From: Nocardia arthritidis NBRC 100137
Lineage (GTDB): Bacteria; Actinomycetota; Actinomycetes; Mycobacteriales; Mycobacteriaceae
Assembly (NCBI RefSeq): GCF_001612765.1
Contig: NZ_BDBB01000002.1
Location: forward strand, 248,001 to 312,000
DNA length: 64,000 bases
Direction of reading: 5' to 3'
Numbering within the stretch: position 1 is the first letter of the stretch; each line of letters starts with the position of its first letter. The notes beneath the pieces were generated by a model, which was given only the letters and a program-made list of their open reading frames with translations, did not search any database and was not told the origin of the DNA. Shown here piece by piece: positions 63,692-64,000 of this stretch. The position numbers and the translations under genes are program-made.

Positions 63692-64000
63692 ATGTACGAC
63701 ACCATCATCGCGAACGGCCGCTGGTTCGACGGCACCGGCGCGCCCTCGGCGATCAGGCACCTCGGCATCCACGACGGGCGGATCGCGACCATCTCGGCCG
63801 AGCCGATCGACGACCCGGCCTGCCCGAATGTCGTGGACGCCACCGGGAAATGGGTGATCCCGGGGATGCTCGACATCCACACCCATTACGACGTGGAGGT
63901 GCTCCAGCATCCGGCGCTGACCGAATCTCTGCGGCACGGCATCACCACGGTGCTGCTGGGCTCGTGTTCGTTGTCGACCGTGCACGTCGATGCCTCCGAC
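63692..64000 (+). CDS. amidohydrolase family protein, 5' part (cut by window end)
   Basis: 103 codons are present from ATG 63692, 4 bp after the synthetase stop. The amidohydrolase opening is clear: IIANGRWFDGTGAPSAIRHL, IHDGRIATI, KWVIPGMLDIHTHYDVE with the HxH metal pair and the Asp of HTHYD, then GITTVLLGSCS. The IHTHYDVE and GSCSLS pattern is that of D-aminoacylase-like enzymes. The gene runs past base 64000. Its role in the operon is uncertain. Confidence 0.85.
   Translation, partial: MYDTIIANGRWFDGTGAPSAIRHLGIHDGRIATISAEPIDDPACPNVVDATGKWVIPGMLDIHTHYDVEVLQHPALTESLRHGITTVLLGSCSLSTVHVDASD

Overview
The window is high-GC DNA (roughly two thirds G+C by eye) with many GTG and TTG starts. The tmRNA tag it encodes (ADSHQREYALAA) is one residue away from the mycobacterial tag as I remember it. 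Together with prfB-mscS-small protein-ftsE-ftsX, smpB, hisN, a fadE pair and many FadD, FadE and MmyB-type genes, this points to a mycolic-acid actinomycete. Nocardia is the most likely genus; this is inferred from gene content, not from a search.

Layout. 0-6.3 kb: thioredoxin-like gene, decayed DJ-1/PfpI gene, alpha/beta hydrolase, DHFR-like reductase, GlxA-type regulator, small membrane protein, universal stress protein and a secreted protein. 6.6-12.6 kb: EamA exporter, then an MmyB-type regulator that appears to be cut in two. Its C-terminal part lies at 7570-8145 and its N-terminal part at 11601-11741. The 3.4 kb between them holds a frameshifted small gene, a LuxR regulator and a divergent pair (deazaflavin-type reductase and metallo-beta-lactamase-fold enzyme). 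The SDR gene divergent from the regulator is intact. 12.7-15.3 kb: an APH-fold protein lacking its catalytic residues, a DUF899 protein, the C-terminal scrap of a tyrosine recombinase, and ssrA. 15.7-18.3 kb: two tandem lipoprotein solute-binding proteins without a permease.

18.5-25.9 kb (mostly minus strand): EamA, smpB, a small membrane protein, a Tat-exported phosphoesterase, recQ, hisN and an FMN reductase, with a secreted SMP-30-like protein on the plus strand. 26-31.1 kb: an intact MmyB regulator and the prfB-mscS-small protein-ftsE-ftsX run. 31.1-32.3 kb is an AT-rich island with one orphan membrane protein. 32.5-35.3 kb: an acyl-CoA dehydrogenase pair behind two palindromic operators placed 21 bp apart. 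35.5-43.5 kb: PatA-like acyltransferase, a frameshifted secreted protein, an ArsR-fold regulator, a CMD protein, two tandem acyl-CoA synthetases and membrane proteins. 43.9-48.4 kb: PepSY protein, two secreted glycine-zipper proteins, and an arsenic locus (arsR, arsI-like, decayed arsC). 48.5-57.3 kb: XRE regulator, SRPBCC protein, galK with an SLC5 symporter and its small partner, a diguanylate cyclase and a DUF6319-like protein. 57.6-64 kb: a TetR regulator divergent from a catabolic operon (FMO, serine hydrolase, Zn alcohol dehydrogenase, acyl-CoA ligase, amidohydrolase cut by the window end).

Working together: ssrA, smpB and prfB all serve stalled or terminating ribosomes. ftsE and ftsX control cell-wall hydrolysis at division. 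The fadE pair and the fadD genes serve fatty-acid oxidation. The last operon reads as a route that oxygenates a ketone-like substrate, hydrolyses the product, and feeds alcohol and acid into CoA metabolism. The strongest unusual signals are the split regulator with its 3.4 kb replacement segment, the recombinase scrap beside ssrA, the APH-fold pseudokinase, the paired 21-bp-spaced operators, and several genes broken by single-base frameshifts.
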